Assembly (NCBI RefSeq): GCF_000470315.2
Contig: NZ_CBRF02000005.1
Location: 103,027 to 167,026 of the forward strand
Length of the DNA stretch: 64,000 nucleotides
Reading direction: 5' to 3'
Origin: Psychromonas sp. SP041
Lineage (GTDB): Bacteria; Pseudomonadota; Gammaproteobacteria; Enterobacterales; Psychromonadaceae
Positions 1-9,864 of the stretch are shown here, piece by piece (positions within the stretch are counted from its first letter, which is position 1; each line of letters begins with the position of its first letter). Position numbers and translations under genes: made by a program. The notes beneath the pieces are model-generated. The model made no database searches and was not told where the DNA came from. It worked only from the letters and a program-made list of their open reading frames with translations.

Positions 1-368
1 TGGGCAACTCGCGCCGCTAATGATCCTTTTGCCGAGCCAGGAAAGCAGCGATTTAAATCACGACGATCTGGCATATAACGACTTTGATTCACTACACCGT
101 AAACATTGACCATTGGCACCGCGATCACGGTACCTCGAATAATTTTAAAGTTAGGTTTATTAATTAAACGTCTAATAATTTCAATGCCGTTTAATTCATC
201 ACCGTGTACTGCTGCGCTAATAAAAATGGTTGGACCATCTTTGGTGCCGCGAATAATTTGTACCGGTAATGAAACATCTGCATCGGTATATAACTTTGCT
301 ACAGGCAGTTCAATTTTACATTGAGTGCCTGGTAAAATGTCAAAATCGCCTATGCGTAATGCTTTCAT
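1..368 (-). CDS. Succinylglutamate desuccinylase/aspartoacylase-family protein (partial, C-terminus outside window)
   Basis: The minus strand from the ATG at 368 reads MKALRIGDFDILPGTQ and stays open to the window edge (about 122 residues seen). The AVHGDELNGIE segment supplies the zinc-binding His and Glu of the M14-like desuccinylase/aspartoacylase fold, and a DRRDLNRCFPG segment matches the conserved family motif that follows it. It lies 4 bp behind the rimK stop codon, so the two are almost certainly one transcript. Family members of this kind are often encoded beside rimK in marine gammaproteobacteria. The substrate is unknown; a role in trimming glutamate tails or another acyl-amino acid is inference. 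The C-terminal half cannot be judged. Confidence 0.85.
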   Translation of the reverse strand, partial: MKALRIGDFDILPGTQCKIELPVAKLYTDADVSLPVQIIRGTKDGPTIFISAAVHGDELNGIEIIRRLINKPNFKIIRGTVIAVPMVNVYGVVNQSRYMPDRRDLNRCFPGSAKGSLAARVA

Positions 369-372
369 CTAT

Positions 373-1278
373 TTATCCTTTACCACGAGTTTTATTAGTA
401 ATTGTTTTTGGTCTTTTCTCAATAAAATCAAATACCATTCCAGCAATGTCCATACCTGTTGCTTTCTCAATACCTTCAAGGCCTGGTGATGAATTTACTT
501 CCATGACCATTGGACCATTTTCCGAACGTAACAAGTCAACACCACAGAAATTTAAGCCCATGATTTTAGCTGCATTAACCGCTGTTTCGCGCTCTTCTTT
601 TGTTAATTTAACCACAACAGCTGAACCACCACGGTGTAAATTAGAACGGAATTCACCTTCTGCACCTTGACGTTTCATTGCAGCAACAACACGACCACCG
701 ATCACTAAACAACGGATATCTGCACCGCCAGCTTCTTTGATGAACTCTTGTACTAAAATATTTGCTTTCAAACCCATGAATGCTTCAATGATACTTTCAG
801 CGGCTTTAGCGGTGTCAGCTAGTACTACGCCAATGCCTTGCGTGCCTTCAAGTAACTTGATAACAACCGGTGCGCCACCGACATTTTTAATTAAATCTTT
901 AATGTTATCTGGTTTGTTTGCAAAACCAGTACGCGGCATGCCAATGCCTTTTCTAGACAATAATTGCATTGAACGTAACTTGTCACGTGAACGGCTAATC
1001 GCCACTGATTCATTGATATTAAAAGTGCCCATCATTTCAAATTGACGCGCTACCGCTGTACCATAGAAAGTCACTGACGCACCAATACGTGGAATAATCG
1101 CATCGTATTGTGGTAATTCTTCACCGTGGTAACGGACAGTAGGGCGGCTACTTGTGATGTCCATATAACAATGTAATGTATCAATAATGTCGACTTCATG
1201 ACCTTGTGCTTCGCCCGCTTCTTTTAAACGACGAGTAGAATATAGCTTCGGGTTTCTAGATAAGATTGCAATTTTCAT
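373..1278 (-). CDS. rimK: RimK, ATP-grasp alpha-L-glutamate ligase for ribosomal protein S6
   Basis: RimK adds glutamate residues to the C-terminus of ribosomal protein S6, using ATP. The 301-residue product has the usual family length, an N-terminal [14 protein letters not shown] start, the ATP-grasp loop [16 protein letters not shown] near residue 140 and the metal-binding [13 protein letters not shown] segment near residue 260. An upstream in-frame TTG at 1281 exists, but the ATG at 1278 has a well-spaced AGGA and matches the family start. The gene leads a two-gene minus-strand operon with the desuccinylase-like protein. Nothing looks unusual in the protein. Confidence 0.95.
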   Translation of the reverse strand: MKIAILSRNPKLYSTRRLKEAGEAQGHEVDIIDTLHCYMDITSSRPTVRYHGEELPQYDAIIPRIGASVTFYGTAVARQFEMMGTFNINESVAISRSRDKLRSMQLLSRKGIGMPRTGFANKPDNIKDLIKNVGGAPVVIKLLEGTQGIGVVLADTAKAAESIIEAFMGLKANILVQEFIKEAGGADIRCLVIGGRVVAAMKRQGAEGEFRSNLHRGGSAVVVKLTKEERETAVNAAKIMGLNFCGVDLLRSENGPMVMEVNSSPGLEGIEKATGMDIAGMVFDFIEKRPKTITNKTRGKG

Positions 1279-1526
1279 CAATATAATTCCTGTGTATGTA
1301 TCACTAATATGGGGCGATGAAAGCCATCAAGGCAACTATCGCAAATACCGAGCAACCTGAGTTTAATAAAGATCTGTGCGATAAAGCACAGCCGCTATAT
1401 TCACTTTTTAAGGTGTCTTTAATCCGAACTCAAATTAAGTGCGTGGAGTGTATAAACAAAACGATATATAATAAAATTAATTGTTTTGTGGTCTTTGATT
1501 AAAATTTTTGATTAGTGGGTAAGTGC

Positions 1527-2375
1527 ATGAAAATAGAGTTATTAAAAACCTTTTTAGAAGTAAGCCGTTCATTACATTTTCGTATTGCTTCAGAAAATCT
1601 ATTTATAACTCAATCAGCAGTAAGCGCGCGTATTAAATTGTTGGAAGAAGACTTAGGTGTATTATTATTTGACCGCAGTAAAAAACACTTAAAGCTAACG
1701 CCAGAAGGGCATCGCTTGATTAAGCATGCTAATGAATTAATCTTTATGTGGCAAAAAACTAAACAAGATGTTGGTATAACCGCACAACATTCAATGCAAT
1801 TAGTAGTGGGTGCAAAAAGCACCATTTGGGATATTGTCCTGCAAAACTGGTTACATAAAATCCATCTTAATATCGAAGATGTTAGCTTATTAACCAGTAC
1901 TTATAGTGCATCTGAACTAAGAAAAAGTTTGTTAAACCGCGTTATTGATATCGCTTTTTTGTTTGATCCGACTTTTGTTGGTGAAATTGTGTCAGAAAAA
2001 GTCGCCACCGTCCCTTTACACCTTGTTACGACTAACCCAGATCATGTTGATAGTTCTGCTGCATTAACGGACTTTATTATGGTGGATTATGGGGAATCGA
2101 TTACTGCACAGTATTTGAGAGAGTTTCAAGATGCACCTGAAGCTAAACACTTTATGAGCCAGCCTAGAATTGCGCTTAATTTTATCTTAGATGCTGGTGG
2201 CGCTGCATATTTACCACGACAAATCACCTTTGAATACCTTAAAAATAATCAGCTCTTTCTGGTTGATGAAGCGCCTGTGTTTAAGCGTGAAATCTATGCA
2301 AGTTACCTTGCGAAGAATCAGAAAATAGAGATGATTGAACAAGTTTTACAGTTGTTTCCACATGTAAGAACTTAG
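1527..2375 (+). CDS. LysR-family transcriptional regulator, HdfR-like
   Basis: The product (282 residues) opens with MKIELLKTFLEVSRSLHF and a winged-helix DNA-binding domain (residues 1-62, with ITQSAVSARIKLLEEDLG as the recognition region), followed by a LysR effector-binding domain. The N-terminus resembles HdfR, the H-NS-dependent flagellar master-operon regulator of enterics, more than amino-acid LysR proteins. A GTG four codons upstream (1515) is open, but the ATG at 1527 aligns with the family. It is divergent from rimK with about 250 bp between them, so control of the rimK operon is possible. The regulated genes cannot be read from the sequence. Confidence 0.85.
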   Translation: MKIELLKTFLEVSRSLHFRIASENLFITQSAVSARIKLLEEDLGVLLFDRSKKHLKLTPEGHRLIKHANELIFMWQKTKQDVGITAQHSMQLVVGAKSTIWDIVLQNWLHKIHLNIEDVSLLTSTYSASELRKSLLNRVIDIAFLFDPTFVGEIVSEKVATVPLHLVTTNPDHVDSSAALTDFIMVDYGESITAQYLREFQDAPEAKHFMSQPRIALNFILDAGGAAYLPRQITFEYLKNNQLFLVDEAPVFKREIYASYLAKNQKIEMIEQVLQLFPHVRT

Positions 2376-2384
2376 CCTATAACA

Positions 2385-2454
2385 GCCCTAATATGAGTCT
2401 CTTTTATAACACTTAATTTAAATAATTAAGCGTTATGTGAGGTTATATTAGGGC
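2385..2454. terminator. Large imperfect hairpin between convergent lysR and mgtE
   Basis: Outer arms GCCCTAATAT (2385-2394) and ATATTAGGGC (2445-2454) are perfect complements. Inside them ATAACACTTAATT and AATTAAGCGTTAT pair again. The structure fills the gap between the stop codons of two convergent genes, so a bidirectional terminator is the natural reading, although no long T run follows. Confidence 0.55.
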
Positions 2455-2488
2455 TTCTCACATTCTTTAAAGGCTGTTTATCGCTTTT

Positions 2489-3835
2489 CTATAGCAGCAA
2501 TAAGCTACCTAATCCTAAGAACACAATAAACCCAAAAATATCCGTGACAGTGGTTAACACCACAGAGCCAGATAAAGCAGGGTCAATATTAAATTTACTT
2601 AACATCCAAGGTACCCATACCCCAGAGAGTGAAGCGATCAGGATATTACCTAAAATAGAAATAAAGATAGTGAGTGATAGTAATGGATTATCAAACCAGA
2701 CAAAGGTGATAGCGCCAATGACAATCGCCCACAACACTCCATTGATGGCACCCACCTTCAGCTCTTTGGCAATAATGTTTTTCTTGTTGGCATCATTGAT
2801 TTGGCCTAATGCTAACCCTCGGATAATCAGCGTAATCGTTTGGCTACCTGATATCCCGCCCATCGATGCAACCACTGGCATCAATACGGCTAACGCTACT
2901 ACTTGTTGAATGGTTGCTTCAAATAAACCAATGAACCATGAAGCTAAAAAGGCGGTCACTAAGTTAATGCCTAACCAAACGGCACGGTTTTTAGAGCTTT
3001 GCCATACATTACCAAATAGATCTTCTTCTTCCACTAAACCCGCTGCTTGAATCAATTGTGTTTCAGCGATTTGTTCTCTGTAACGATAGGCTGTCGGTAA
3101 GTCTAAACGACCTGTTAAGCAACGGTTTTCATCAATAACCGGTAATGCAGAAGTATCTGAATCAATTAACTTATCCGATGCGATCGCAATATCATCATTA
3201 CTAGAAATATATTCAATATCAGTGTTAATGAAGCTTTTATATTCTTCTTCATTCTCTGCTTTAAAGATGGCATTAAGTGCTATTTCGCCGATTAGAACGG
3301 CATTATCGTCGACAATATAAATAACATCAGTAAAGGTCGGTAAGTTTTTGCTACATACCTTTTTGACGGCTGAAAGTTTCAACTGTTGTGGAATTTGAAC
3401 TTCCGTAAAATTTTGCCAATGACCCACTTCATCTAATGCATAATCACATGATTTTTTATAAAGACTGCGCTGCTTCGCTGTCATTTTACTAACAGCGTAA
3501 TCGATAAATCGATCATTTAAACTTTCAGATAGTTCTAATAAATCAACCGCATCTAATTTGGTTAAAAGCGGGAAGCAAAGCTCATCATCACAAGCATCTA
3601 ATAGTAATTCCCTCGACTCAGGTTTCATTTCAATAAACACGTTTTGTTGTGTTTCATCACTGAAAGAAAGCCATATCTCTATTCTGAGTTTAATAGGAAA
3701 TGATTCTAATAAAAGAGCTATCTGTTCGTCGGATAATTCTTGCTCGACTTCAACGATGACTCCTTTAATATCCGTTTCATTTTCAAAATTGTTATTAATT
3801 TTTTCAATATAATCGGGTAGTAATTCTAATGACAT
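2489..3835 (-). CDS. mgtE: MgtE-type magnesium channel/transporter
   Basis: This 448-residue protein has the full MgtE layout: an acidic N-terminal superhelical domain (about 1-130), a CBS-pair region (about 135-260, divergent), then five hydrophobic segments from about 285 to the end. The membrane part carries the pore signature PVVASMGGISGSQTITLIIRG-like segment near residue 320. MgtE imports Mg2+ and the cytoplasmic domains close the pore when Mg2+ is high. The ATG at 3835 has a strong AAAAGGAGG ribosome site. It starts a block of ion-handling genes that also holds CorA and two MscS channels. The CBS region is weakly conserved and may have lost part of its ligand site. Confidence 0.93.
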   Translation of the reverse strand: MSLELLPDYIEKINNNFENETDIKGVIVEVEQELSDEQIALLLESFPIKLRIEIWLSFSDETQQNVFIEMKPESRELLLDACDDELCFPLLTKLDAVDLLELSESLNDRFIDYAVSKMTAKQRSLYKKSCDYALDEVGHWQNFTEVQIPQQLKLSAVKKVCSKNLPTFTDVIYIVDDNAVLIGEIALNAIFKAENEEEYKSFINTDIEYISSNDDIAIASDKLIDSDTSALPVIDENRCLTGRLDLPTAYRYREQIAETQLIQAAGLVEEEDLFGNVWQSSKNRAVWLGINLVTAFLASWFIGLFEATIQQVVALAVLMPVVASMGGISGSQTITLIIRGLALGQINDANKKNIIAKELKVGAINGVLWAIVIGAITFVWFDNPLLSLTIFISILGNILIASLSGVWVPWMLSKFNIDPALSGSVVLTTVTDIFGFIVFLGLGSLLLL

Positions 3836-3982
3836 AAACCCTCCTTTTTATTGTTTTAAGCTGTAAATTAGGCTATCGATTGAAACTATAAAGCAGCCAT
3901 TTGTATTTATTTTAAATATTCTGTTGGTTTTATTACGCTGTCTTAATGACTTTGTTCTATTGCTGTTTTAAACATTTTTACA

Positions 3983-4843
3983 TTAACCGTTCTGCTTTAT
4001 CAGTTGCTGTTGTTCAAACCACAGCCTCATAAAATCACCCGTTAAACATTGCTCAATTTCTAATGCACGCTCAGTGGGACAGAAAATAGTAAATATGAGT
4101 TGTGTATCACCAATGTCAGAAGTAGCAACCTGTATGTGCGGCTCTGGGCCTGCAATATGAACATCTAAGCGATTTTCAATTAGTTGGTTATAACGTATTG
4201 CTACTTCATTAAAGTCAGCGCAATAACCGTGTGCTTTTTCATATAATTCATCTAAAAAGATAAACGGATTAACACTGCCATCTCGTGTGATAGTGAAGTG
4301 GTGCATCGCATAACGTTTTAAGAAGTTTAAGTTTTTAATCGACGACGTAATCAACTTACTGTTAGGCACGTAAAGCGTTTTACCTGTGTATTCATAGGAA
4401 TCAATATTCACTTCTAATAAGGTTAATTTAGCCCAATCAATTGAATGCACTTCACCATAATAATCACCGACTTGTATCCAATCCCCAATACGGAAAGGGC
4501 GGCTGGAAACTATATATAAAAAGCCGATAAAACATTGAATAAATTCTCTCGTCGCAATCACAATCGCCACTACAAAAGCGGCAATGGAGATGGCAAATTC
4601 ATGGAATTCATCAGCCCAAATATTAAAAATGCCAATAAAAATCAGGATAGTAATAGTGTTATTTACAATGTTGATTTTTAAGCGTTTATTGGATTTCCCT
4701 TTTTGTTGCAGTAACTTTAAAATATAAATTTTACTGCCCATTAATACTAAAATAAGGGCGATAGTTAAAACACTATTACTGTGGATAAGCGCTTGAAAAA
4801 AGGCGTTAGTGGTTAAATCGATTGATGATATTTTTTCAAACAT
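3983..4843 (-). CDS. MscS-family mechanosensitive channel
   Basis: The 286-residue product has two or three N-terminal membrane helices, then the MscS pore and beta-domain: SSRPFRIGDWIQVGDYYGEV near residue 115 and NSKLITSSIKNLNFL near residue 160. The pore-lining helix preceding this (AISIAAFVVAIVIATREFIQCFIGFLY) is less glycine/alanine-regular than in E. coli MscS. A role in releasing solutes on osmotic downshock is expected from the family. It is a distinct paralogue from the next gene on the same strand, so the pair is not a recent duplication. The start has only a weak ribosome site. Confidence 0.85.
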   Translation of the reverse strand: MFEKISSIDLTTNAFFQALIHSNSVLTIALILVLMGSKIYILKLLQQKGKSNKRLKINIVNNTITILIFIGIFNIWADEFHEFAISIAAFVVAIVIATREFIQCFIGFLYIVSSRPFRIGDWIQVGDYYGEVHSIDWAKLTLLEVNIDSYEYTGKTLYVPNSKLITSSIKNLNFLKRYAMHHFTITRDGSVNPFIFLDELYEKAHGYCADFNEVAIRYNQLIENRLDVHIAGPEPHIQVATSDIGDTQLIFTIFCPTERALEIEQCLTGDFMRLWFEQQQLIKQNG

Positions 4844-5035
4844 AATGGGGTATCCGCTTAATTTTTTCTGTTATTTTTTATCTAGTGACTGTTAATTTAA
4901 CTCGCCACTTTTATCTAGCTGTTTTTATTTTGCTAATTTTAACAACAACTTACTTTATTACTACCTGTACTTAACCATATCGTTAAATGAGGCTTAATTA
5001 ATAAGGCAATTTGGGTCAATTAAATCGAGCGTATT

Positions 5036-5198
5036 AATACCAATCTAAGTCATTATCTAGTCATTTATGCTTGTTAAAATGAATGCTAGCTTCGTTGTTG
5101 ATTTTGTAATGAGAATACTAGTTACTGCAATCAACGCCTTGCTACCATCCATTTTCACTAACGCCTAAATAGACCATTTATTTATCCAGATTGGTATA
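5036..5198. repeat. Palindromic short inverted-repeat element (MITE-like, TACCAATC ends)
   Basis: The left end AATACCAATCTAAG and the right end GGATTGGTATA form terminal inverted repeats. Similarity continues inward on both sides through TTGTTAAAATGAATGCTAGC and its diverged partner, so the whole 163 bp is near-palindromic. There is no reading frame. It belongs to the same loose family as the copies at 12364, 37681 and 63446. It fills most of the 388-bp gap between the two MscS genes; the rest shows nothing recognisable. Confidence 0.6.
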
Positions 5199-5231
5199 AC
5201 TCAAATTTGCTTATTGTTAATTATTTTTTAT

Positions 5232-6089
5232 TTATTTATTGAGTGTCAGTGAACCATCGATGTGAATATCTCTTTGCGGGTAAGCAACAATAATATCGTT
5301 CTCTTCAAATAGTTCTTCAAGGCGAAAACGAATGTTACTACGCATCACTCTTAAGCCACCTTCAGCACTAGAGTCTAACCAAAAAGTGACTTCGAACATT
5401 AATGCATTATCACCAAAGTCTTCAAAAGTAACGACAGGAGCAGGACTTTCTACTATTCTTTTCTGATCTGTTGTTGCTTGCATAATAAGCTCTGCTACTT
5501 TTTTAACGGGTGAGCCATAAGCAACACCAACAGTGACTGATGTCCTGACTAAACTATCAATTAATGTCCAATTGACGACAGTATTTTCTAATAATTTACT
5601 ATTAGGAATCAATAAATGAACACCATCGACACGACGTATACGTGTTGAACGTGTATTAATTTCTTCAACGACACCTTTTGCAGATTCGACTTCTAAAAAA
5701 TCTCCAATGCGTATTGGACGTTCCCACATTAAAATCCAGCCACTGATGAAGTTGTTAATAATGTTTTGCGCACCAAAACCCACACCAATAGCTATTGCAC
5801 CTGATAAAAAGGCAAATGCAGTAATCGGTACGTTAATCAGTTCTAATGTTGTTACTAATAGAATCGCCATTGCTATTACATAAAACACGCGTAGTAATAA
5901 ATGAATGACATTAGGATCGACTCTTTTAGAAATTAAACGTTTAGTGATTAATTTAGCCACCCATCGCGTTAAGAGAATACCTATCAATATAACGGTAGGG
6001 ATGAGTAAAATATGGGACAAGGTAATCGCTTGGCCTGAGATGGTAATGAGTTTGTAAGATAGTATTTCGTTAATTTGTGATAAGTCCAT
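5232..6089 (-). CDS. MscS-family small-conductance mechanosensitive channel
   Basis: The product (285 residues from the ATG at 6089) has three membrane helices, then the textbook MscS core: AIAIGVGFGAQNIINNFISG (pore helix TM3, near residue 100) and MWERPIRIGDFLEVE, then PNSKLLENTVVNWT of the beta-domain. An upstream in-frame start at 6122 would add 11 residues, but the 6089 ATG follows an AAAGGGAC ribosome site and starts MDLSQINEIL like relatives. It opens under membrane tension and protects against hypo-osmotic shock. Of the two MscS proteins here this is the canonical one. Confidence 0.92.
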   Translation of the reverse strand: MDLSQINEILSYKLITISGQAITLSHILLIPTVILIGILLTRWVAKLITKRLISKRVDPNVIHLLLRVFYVIAMAILLVTTLELINVPITAFAFLSGAIAIGVGFGAQNIINNFISGWILMWERPIRIGDFLEVESAKGVVEEINTRSTRIRRVDGVHLLIPNSKLLENTVVNWTLIDSLVRTSVTVGVAYGSPVKKVAELIMQATTDQKRIVESPAPVVTFEDFGDNALMFEVTFWLDSSAEGGLRVMRSNIRFRLEELFEENDIIVAYPQRDIHIDGSLTLNK

Positions 6090-6216
6090 GTAATGTCCCT
6101 TTAAGCTCTTTTTATTCGCCAACCAGTTAATTGTATTAGATTGCGGAAGTCTTTTGTTATTTTTAGAACATTGAGTAGTGCTTTAAAGTTTGCCATCTCA
6201 TTGTTACTGATACGAA

Positions 6217-6247
6217 TATTGGTATTGGTATTGGTATTGGTATTGGT
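6217..6247. repeat. Hexanucleotide tandem repeat (TATTGG)n
   Basis: About five copies of TATTGG in tandem, followed by a degenerate TCTGG unit, in the 286-bp gap between the DUF21 gene and the upstream MscS gene. It lies outside coding sequence. Copy number of such arrays can vary by slippage. No other signal is visible in this gap. Confidence 0.8.
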
Positions 6248-6375
6248 CTGGTATTGCTATGTTAGCTTATAAGTCGTTAATCTCTGTTTTTATTGGTGCG
6301 AGGTGTTAACTCAAAACGTAATAGACATGTGATTGGTTGTTACACATGACTATTTATTCATATCAATAACGCGAG

Positions 6376-7431
6376 TTAGGCTTTTATCGCCGATATTATA
6401 TTGTTCTGTAATACTTGTGGTTGGATACCTTTTAATAATAGGCCAAATATATCTGCACCGGTGATGATGCGTTTATTTTCACCCCAAATAAGTAAGACGT
6501 CTCGCTCTATTGCGCCATCAAAGCTTTTGTCTACCGACTCACCCATTTTCATTCTAATTATGGCATCGTTTAACATGGTTGATTCATCGGTAATAATGGT
6601 CGGACGATGGCAATGTTTATACGGGTCAAAGTTTTCAGTGTCAAAAAATACATCGCGTAAAAAACTATCTGAATCAACCACTACTAATGGGTCACCTTCT
6701 AAGTTGGTTAACACAACCCAACGATGTCCTGATTTATTCATTAGTTTTAAAAACTCATTATTAGGTGCTGATGTGATGTCAGGAATAATAGGTAAATCGA
6801 GTTTGGTTGGTAGTGCGATAATAGAGAAAGGATCAATGACCTCTCCCTCTTCAATCACTGATATTTTATCAAGCTTGAAGAAGTTTAAAGCGCCAATGCC
6901 TTCTACATGATTAATGTCTGTTTCTTCTGCTTCAATATGTTTACGGATAATACTGCTGAGCTCGCTTTCAGCTAAATAGGTAATGCCTTCTTTACCTAAC
7001 CAAGCGTCTAATATCAATGCGGTAGGTTTTGCTACTGGATAGAATATCACTTGATAAAAACGTATCACGGGAGATAGGAAAGCACCCATCTTTAATGCGT
7101 TTCTAGAAAAGTAAGCTTGCGGCGTAATTTCACCAATAATGGTAATAGCAATCGTCGAAAAGAGGAAAGAGCTAATGCCTGCTAACGCAGAATCTGACAA
7201 TAAAGTTAGCAAAACGTTGATACCAACATTTCCCCACAAAATAGTGGTTAATAAAAAGTTAGAATCATTACGCAGTCTTAATACTTTTTTAGCTTCTATA
7301 TTGCCTTTGGTAGATTCTACTTCAAGCTGTAATCTGCTCAGTGAAAATAAGGCTATATTTAAACCTGAAAAAATAGCTGATTGTGAAATACACAATACAA
7401 TGGCTATCCAAATAATAATATCTACCGACAT
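6376..7431 (-). CDS. DUF21 (CNNM/CorC-like) membrane protein with degenerate CBS region
   Basis: The 351-residue product begins with a DUF21 transmembrane domain (residues 1-170, three to four helices, with SGLNIALFSLSRLQLE typical of CNNM/HlyC-CorC proteins). A soluble part follows that contains CBS-like sequence (HRWVVLTNLEGDPLVVVDSDSFLRD, then a second half). No CorC_HlyC C-terminal domain is present, so it is shorter than YfjD or CorC-type proteins. Relatives have been linked to Mg2+ or Co2+ efflux. Its position between MgtE/MscS and CorA fits a divalent-cation role, but direction and ion are inference. Confidence 0.82.
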   Translation of the reverse strand: MSVDIIIWIAIVLCISQSAIFSGLNIALFSLSRLQLEVESTKGNIEAKKVLRLRNDSNFLLTTILWGNVGINVLLTLLSDSALAGISSFLFSTIAITIIGEITPQAYFSRNALKMGAFLSPVIRFYQVIFYPVAKPTALILDAWLGKEGITYLAESELSSIIRKHIEAEETDINHVEGIGALNFFKLDKISVIEEGEVIDPFSIIALPTKLDLPIIPDITSAPNNEFLKLMNKSGHRWVVLTNLEGDPLVVVDSDSFLRDVFFDTENFDPYKHCHRPTIITDESTMLNDAIIRMKMGESVDKSFDGAIERDVLLIWGENKRIITGADIFGLLLKGIQPQVLQNNIISAIKA

Positions 7432-7626
7432 ATTTCACCGAATTAATGTTATAAAATTGGAATAAAGTCTATAACCTTTATTGAAGCAAAGGAATTTATA
7501 TTTATCGCTACTTAAGGGTTATTACAAAGAGTATGAAAAAGACAATTAAAAGGTGACTAAAAGCCAAAGCTAGATCACTATACGCCGAGTGTTAAGCGCT
7601 ATTTTAATCATAGAAAGAGAAAAATT

Positions 7627-8595
7627 ATGATCAGATGTATGTTATTAAAATCAGATAAGTCATGTACTTATGGTGATGAGTCTTTAATTGAAATATGGAA
7701 GCAAAATCCAAGTGATTCATTATGGGTCGATTTTGATTCTCATGATCAAACTGAAGAACGCGTCTTATTGAAAAGTTTGGGTTGTCATTCTTTGGCAATA
7801 AGTGATGCGCAACGAGATCGCCATCCTCCAAAAATTGAATTATTTGATGAATATATTTTCATGCTTTATCGCGGGATCTACCATCCAGGTGATGACTTAG
7901 TCTTTGATCATTTACAAATTGGTATGTTTGTTGGTACGAATATCGTGATTACGACACATGCTAAAAAGTCGATTTCTATTGATAAGTTATTTAGTGATGA
8001 AGGTGAAAAATATTTAGTCAAAAGCCCTATCACATTAGCCTTAAGAATATTCCATTATAGCTGTGGTATTTATCTGCAAAAGCTTTTTGAATTTGAAGAA
8101 AAGTTAGAATCAATCGAAGATAAATTTCAAATGGGCGGTGATGATAAAATGATGCAAGAAATTACCTTGTATCGTTCACGTTTAACCAAGTTAAAACGGA
8201 CATTTAATTACCACAGTAATATTGGCAGCGAGTTGAAGATTCTAGTCACAGATGAAACGCCTATGATTAACCAAGCGGATCTTCATACTGTAACTGATGT
8301 GCATGAACGTATTGAGCGCTTATTGAGTTTGTCACAGATGCATTATGATATTTGTAGTGACTTGGTCAACGGTTACCTTTCTGTCGCTTCTCATCAACTA
8401 AATGCAACGATGCGCGTGTTGACGGTGATCACTGCGATCTTCATTCCATTGGGCTTTTTAGCGGGTCTTTACGGCATGAACTTCGAGTATATTCCTGAGT
8501 TAAAAGTTGCTAATGGCTATTATTATCTATTGAGCTTTATGGGCTTAATTTCAATAAGCTTAGTGATGTTATTTAAGAAAAAACGCTGGCTGTAA
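7627..8595 (+). CDS. corA: CorA-family divalent cation transporter
   Basis: The 322-residue product has a large acidic N-terminal cytoplasmic domain, a long helix (about 150-260), and two C-terminal membrane helices. The first helix ends in the CorA signature YGMNFEYIPEL, and the protein ends in the positively charged KKKRWL. It resembles CorA/ZntB proteins with the GMN ion-selectivity motif, so Mg2+ (possibly Co2+ or Zn2+) passage is expected. It is divergent from the DUF21 gene. Having MgtE and CorA within 6 kb gives two independent Mg2+ systems in one neighbourhood. Confidence 0.9.
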   Translation: MIRCMLLKSDKSCTYGDESLIEIWKQNPSDSLWVDFDSHDQTEERVLLKSLGCHSLAISDAQRDRHPPKIELFDEYIFMLYRGIYHPGDDLVFDHLQIGMFVGTNIVITTHAKKSISIDKLFSDEGEKYLVKSPITLALRIFHYSCGIYLQKLFEFEEKLESIEDKFQMGGDDKMMQEITLYRSRLTKLKRTFNYHSNIGSELKILVTDETPMINQADLHTVTDVHERIERLLSLSQMHYDICSDLVNGYLSVASHQLNATMRVLTVITAIFIPLGFLAGLYGMNFEYIPELKVANGYYYLLSFMGLISISLVMLFKKKRWL

Positions 8596-8885
8596 GCTTA
8601 TCGTTCGTTAGCGTTAGTTAAATATGTTTAGATTTTATTCGCTATGTCGTGAGCATTTTATTCGTTCAATAAAAACATAAAAGTAGGTCGTAATAATCAG
8701 CTATCTACTTTTTTATTCTCAAGTCGATTTTTGTATTTTTTCGTATCAATAGCATTTCAATTGTAACCCTATGTCATCCTATAACGAGTTAAATCATTAC
8801 GTTTGGAGATGAACATAATGCATAAATTGTAATGGTAAGGTCGGTACCATATACTCGATTAACCCTTTTCTATGTGGATTTATAT

Positions 8886-9740
8886 ATGATTACAGAACAA
8901 TTTATTTGGTTCATTGACAGTCGATTTTATTATCAAACAACGTCATTGGATAAAATAGTTCATCTTATCCCGCCTCATCAAAAGTCGATTAAGATCATTA
9001 TTGATGCAAGTGCGCAGTTAAAAGGACGTGGTTATTGGTATTTATTTAATGACAAACAACTGTTATCTGATGAGTTAATGCAAAAAATTGAGACTAAAAA
9101 AGAACAGTTAATTAAATTTTTTACCATGAATGCTATGGATGTCGAAATTACTATCAATTCATCTGCTGATTATCTGAAAGTACTTAATACTGAAGTTAAT
9201 AATAATCAAAATAGCTTAGTGGTAATTGAAGATAACGTCGTCGAAAAAAGGCACTCTATTTTCCAACGATTAACTGATATCAATGCACCTGTTTTATTGC
9301 TTAATAAGCAAGCTTGGAAACACCCATTAAGCGTGATTGGCGCTGTTGACCCTTTGCATGAACATGCAAGAATTACGACGATTGATGAACATATTGCGAC
9401 TTTAAGTGAAAGTTGGGCTAGACAGTTAAAAGCCAGTTGGTTAGTGGCTCACTGTTATCATGTGACGTCAGTATTGGTTAAATATAAAAGTAAAATATTG
9501 TCCATGCATCGTGATGGATTAGCTGACTTTGCTAAGAGGCATCGTATTCCTGCAGGCAAGACTATTTTGTTGGAAGGTGTCCCTGAAGTTGCGTTAACGT
9601 CTTATATCAAAAAGAATAGCAGCAATATATTAGTGATGGGCTTAGTGACAAGAAACAAGCTTGAACAGTTTTGGATAGGCAGTACAACGACTGCATTATT
9701 AACGGAATTACCTTGCGACATTTTACTCGTTAAAAAATAA
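8886..9740 (+). CDS. Universal stress protein (UspA-like, tandem-domain)
   Basis: The 284-residue product from the ATG at 8886 holds two Usp-type domains: a diverged N-terminal half (about 1-140) and a better conserved C-terminal half ending in IKKNSSNILVMGLVTRNKLEQF...IGSTT...LPCDILLVKK. The nucleotide-binding G-2x-G-9x-G(S/T) motif is degenerate, with the second glycine replaced, so ATP binding is uncertain. Tandem Usp proteins such as UspE act in stress survival. An in-frame start 18 codons upstream adds a hydrophobic, unconserved leader and is unlikely. The 290-bp gap upstream of the gene shows no recognisable element. Confidence 0.82.
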   Translation: MITEQFIWFIDSRFYYQTTSLDKIVHLIPPHQKSIKIIIDASAQLKGRGYWYLFNDKQLLSDELMQKIETKKEQLIKFFTMNAMDVEITINSSADYLKVLNTEVNNNQNSLVVIEDNVVEKRHSIFQRLTDINAPVLLLNKQAWKHPLSVIGAVDPLHEHARITTIDEHIATLSESWARQLKASWLVAHCYHVTSVLVKYKSKILSMHRDGLADFAKRHRIPAGKTILLEGVPEVALTSYIKKNSSNILVMGLVTRNKLEQFWIGSTTTALLTELPCDILLVKK

Positions 9741-9820
9741 AAGAGCCTCAGCGAGTAGCATGACTATGAATATCGTCATTAGTACGGCGATTAATACGCT
9801 TATTTATATCATCATTAATA

Positions 9821-9848
9821 CGACCACTACAGATAACGTGAGTGGTCG
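9821..9848. terminator. Hairpin between convergent usp and lysE-type genes
   Basis: CGACCACT (9821-9828) and AGTGGTCG (9841-9848) are perfect 8-bp arms around a 12-nt loop. The hairpin sits between two convergent genes. No T tract follows, so termination is plausible but not certain. Confidence 0.4.
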
Positions 9849-9864
9849 TGAATCAATAAGCGTT

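Noticed and set aside
1317..1502. 61-codon frame between rimK and the LysR gene
   Set aside because: No ribosome site or recognisable sequence; it lies in a divergent promoter region.
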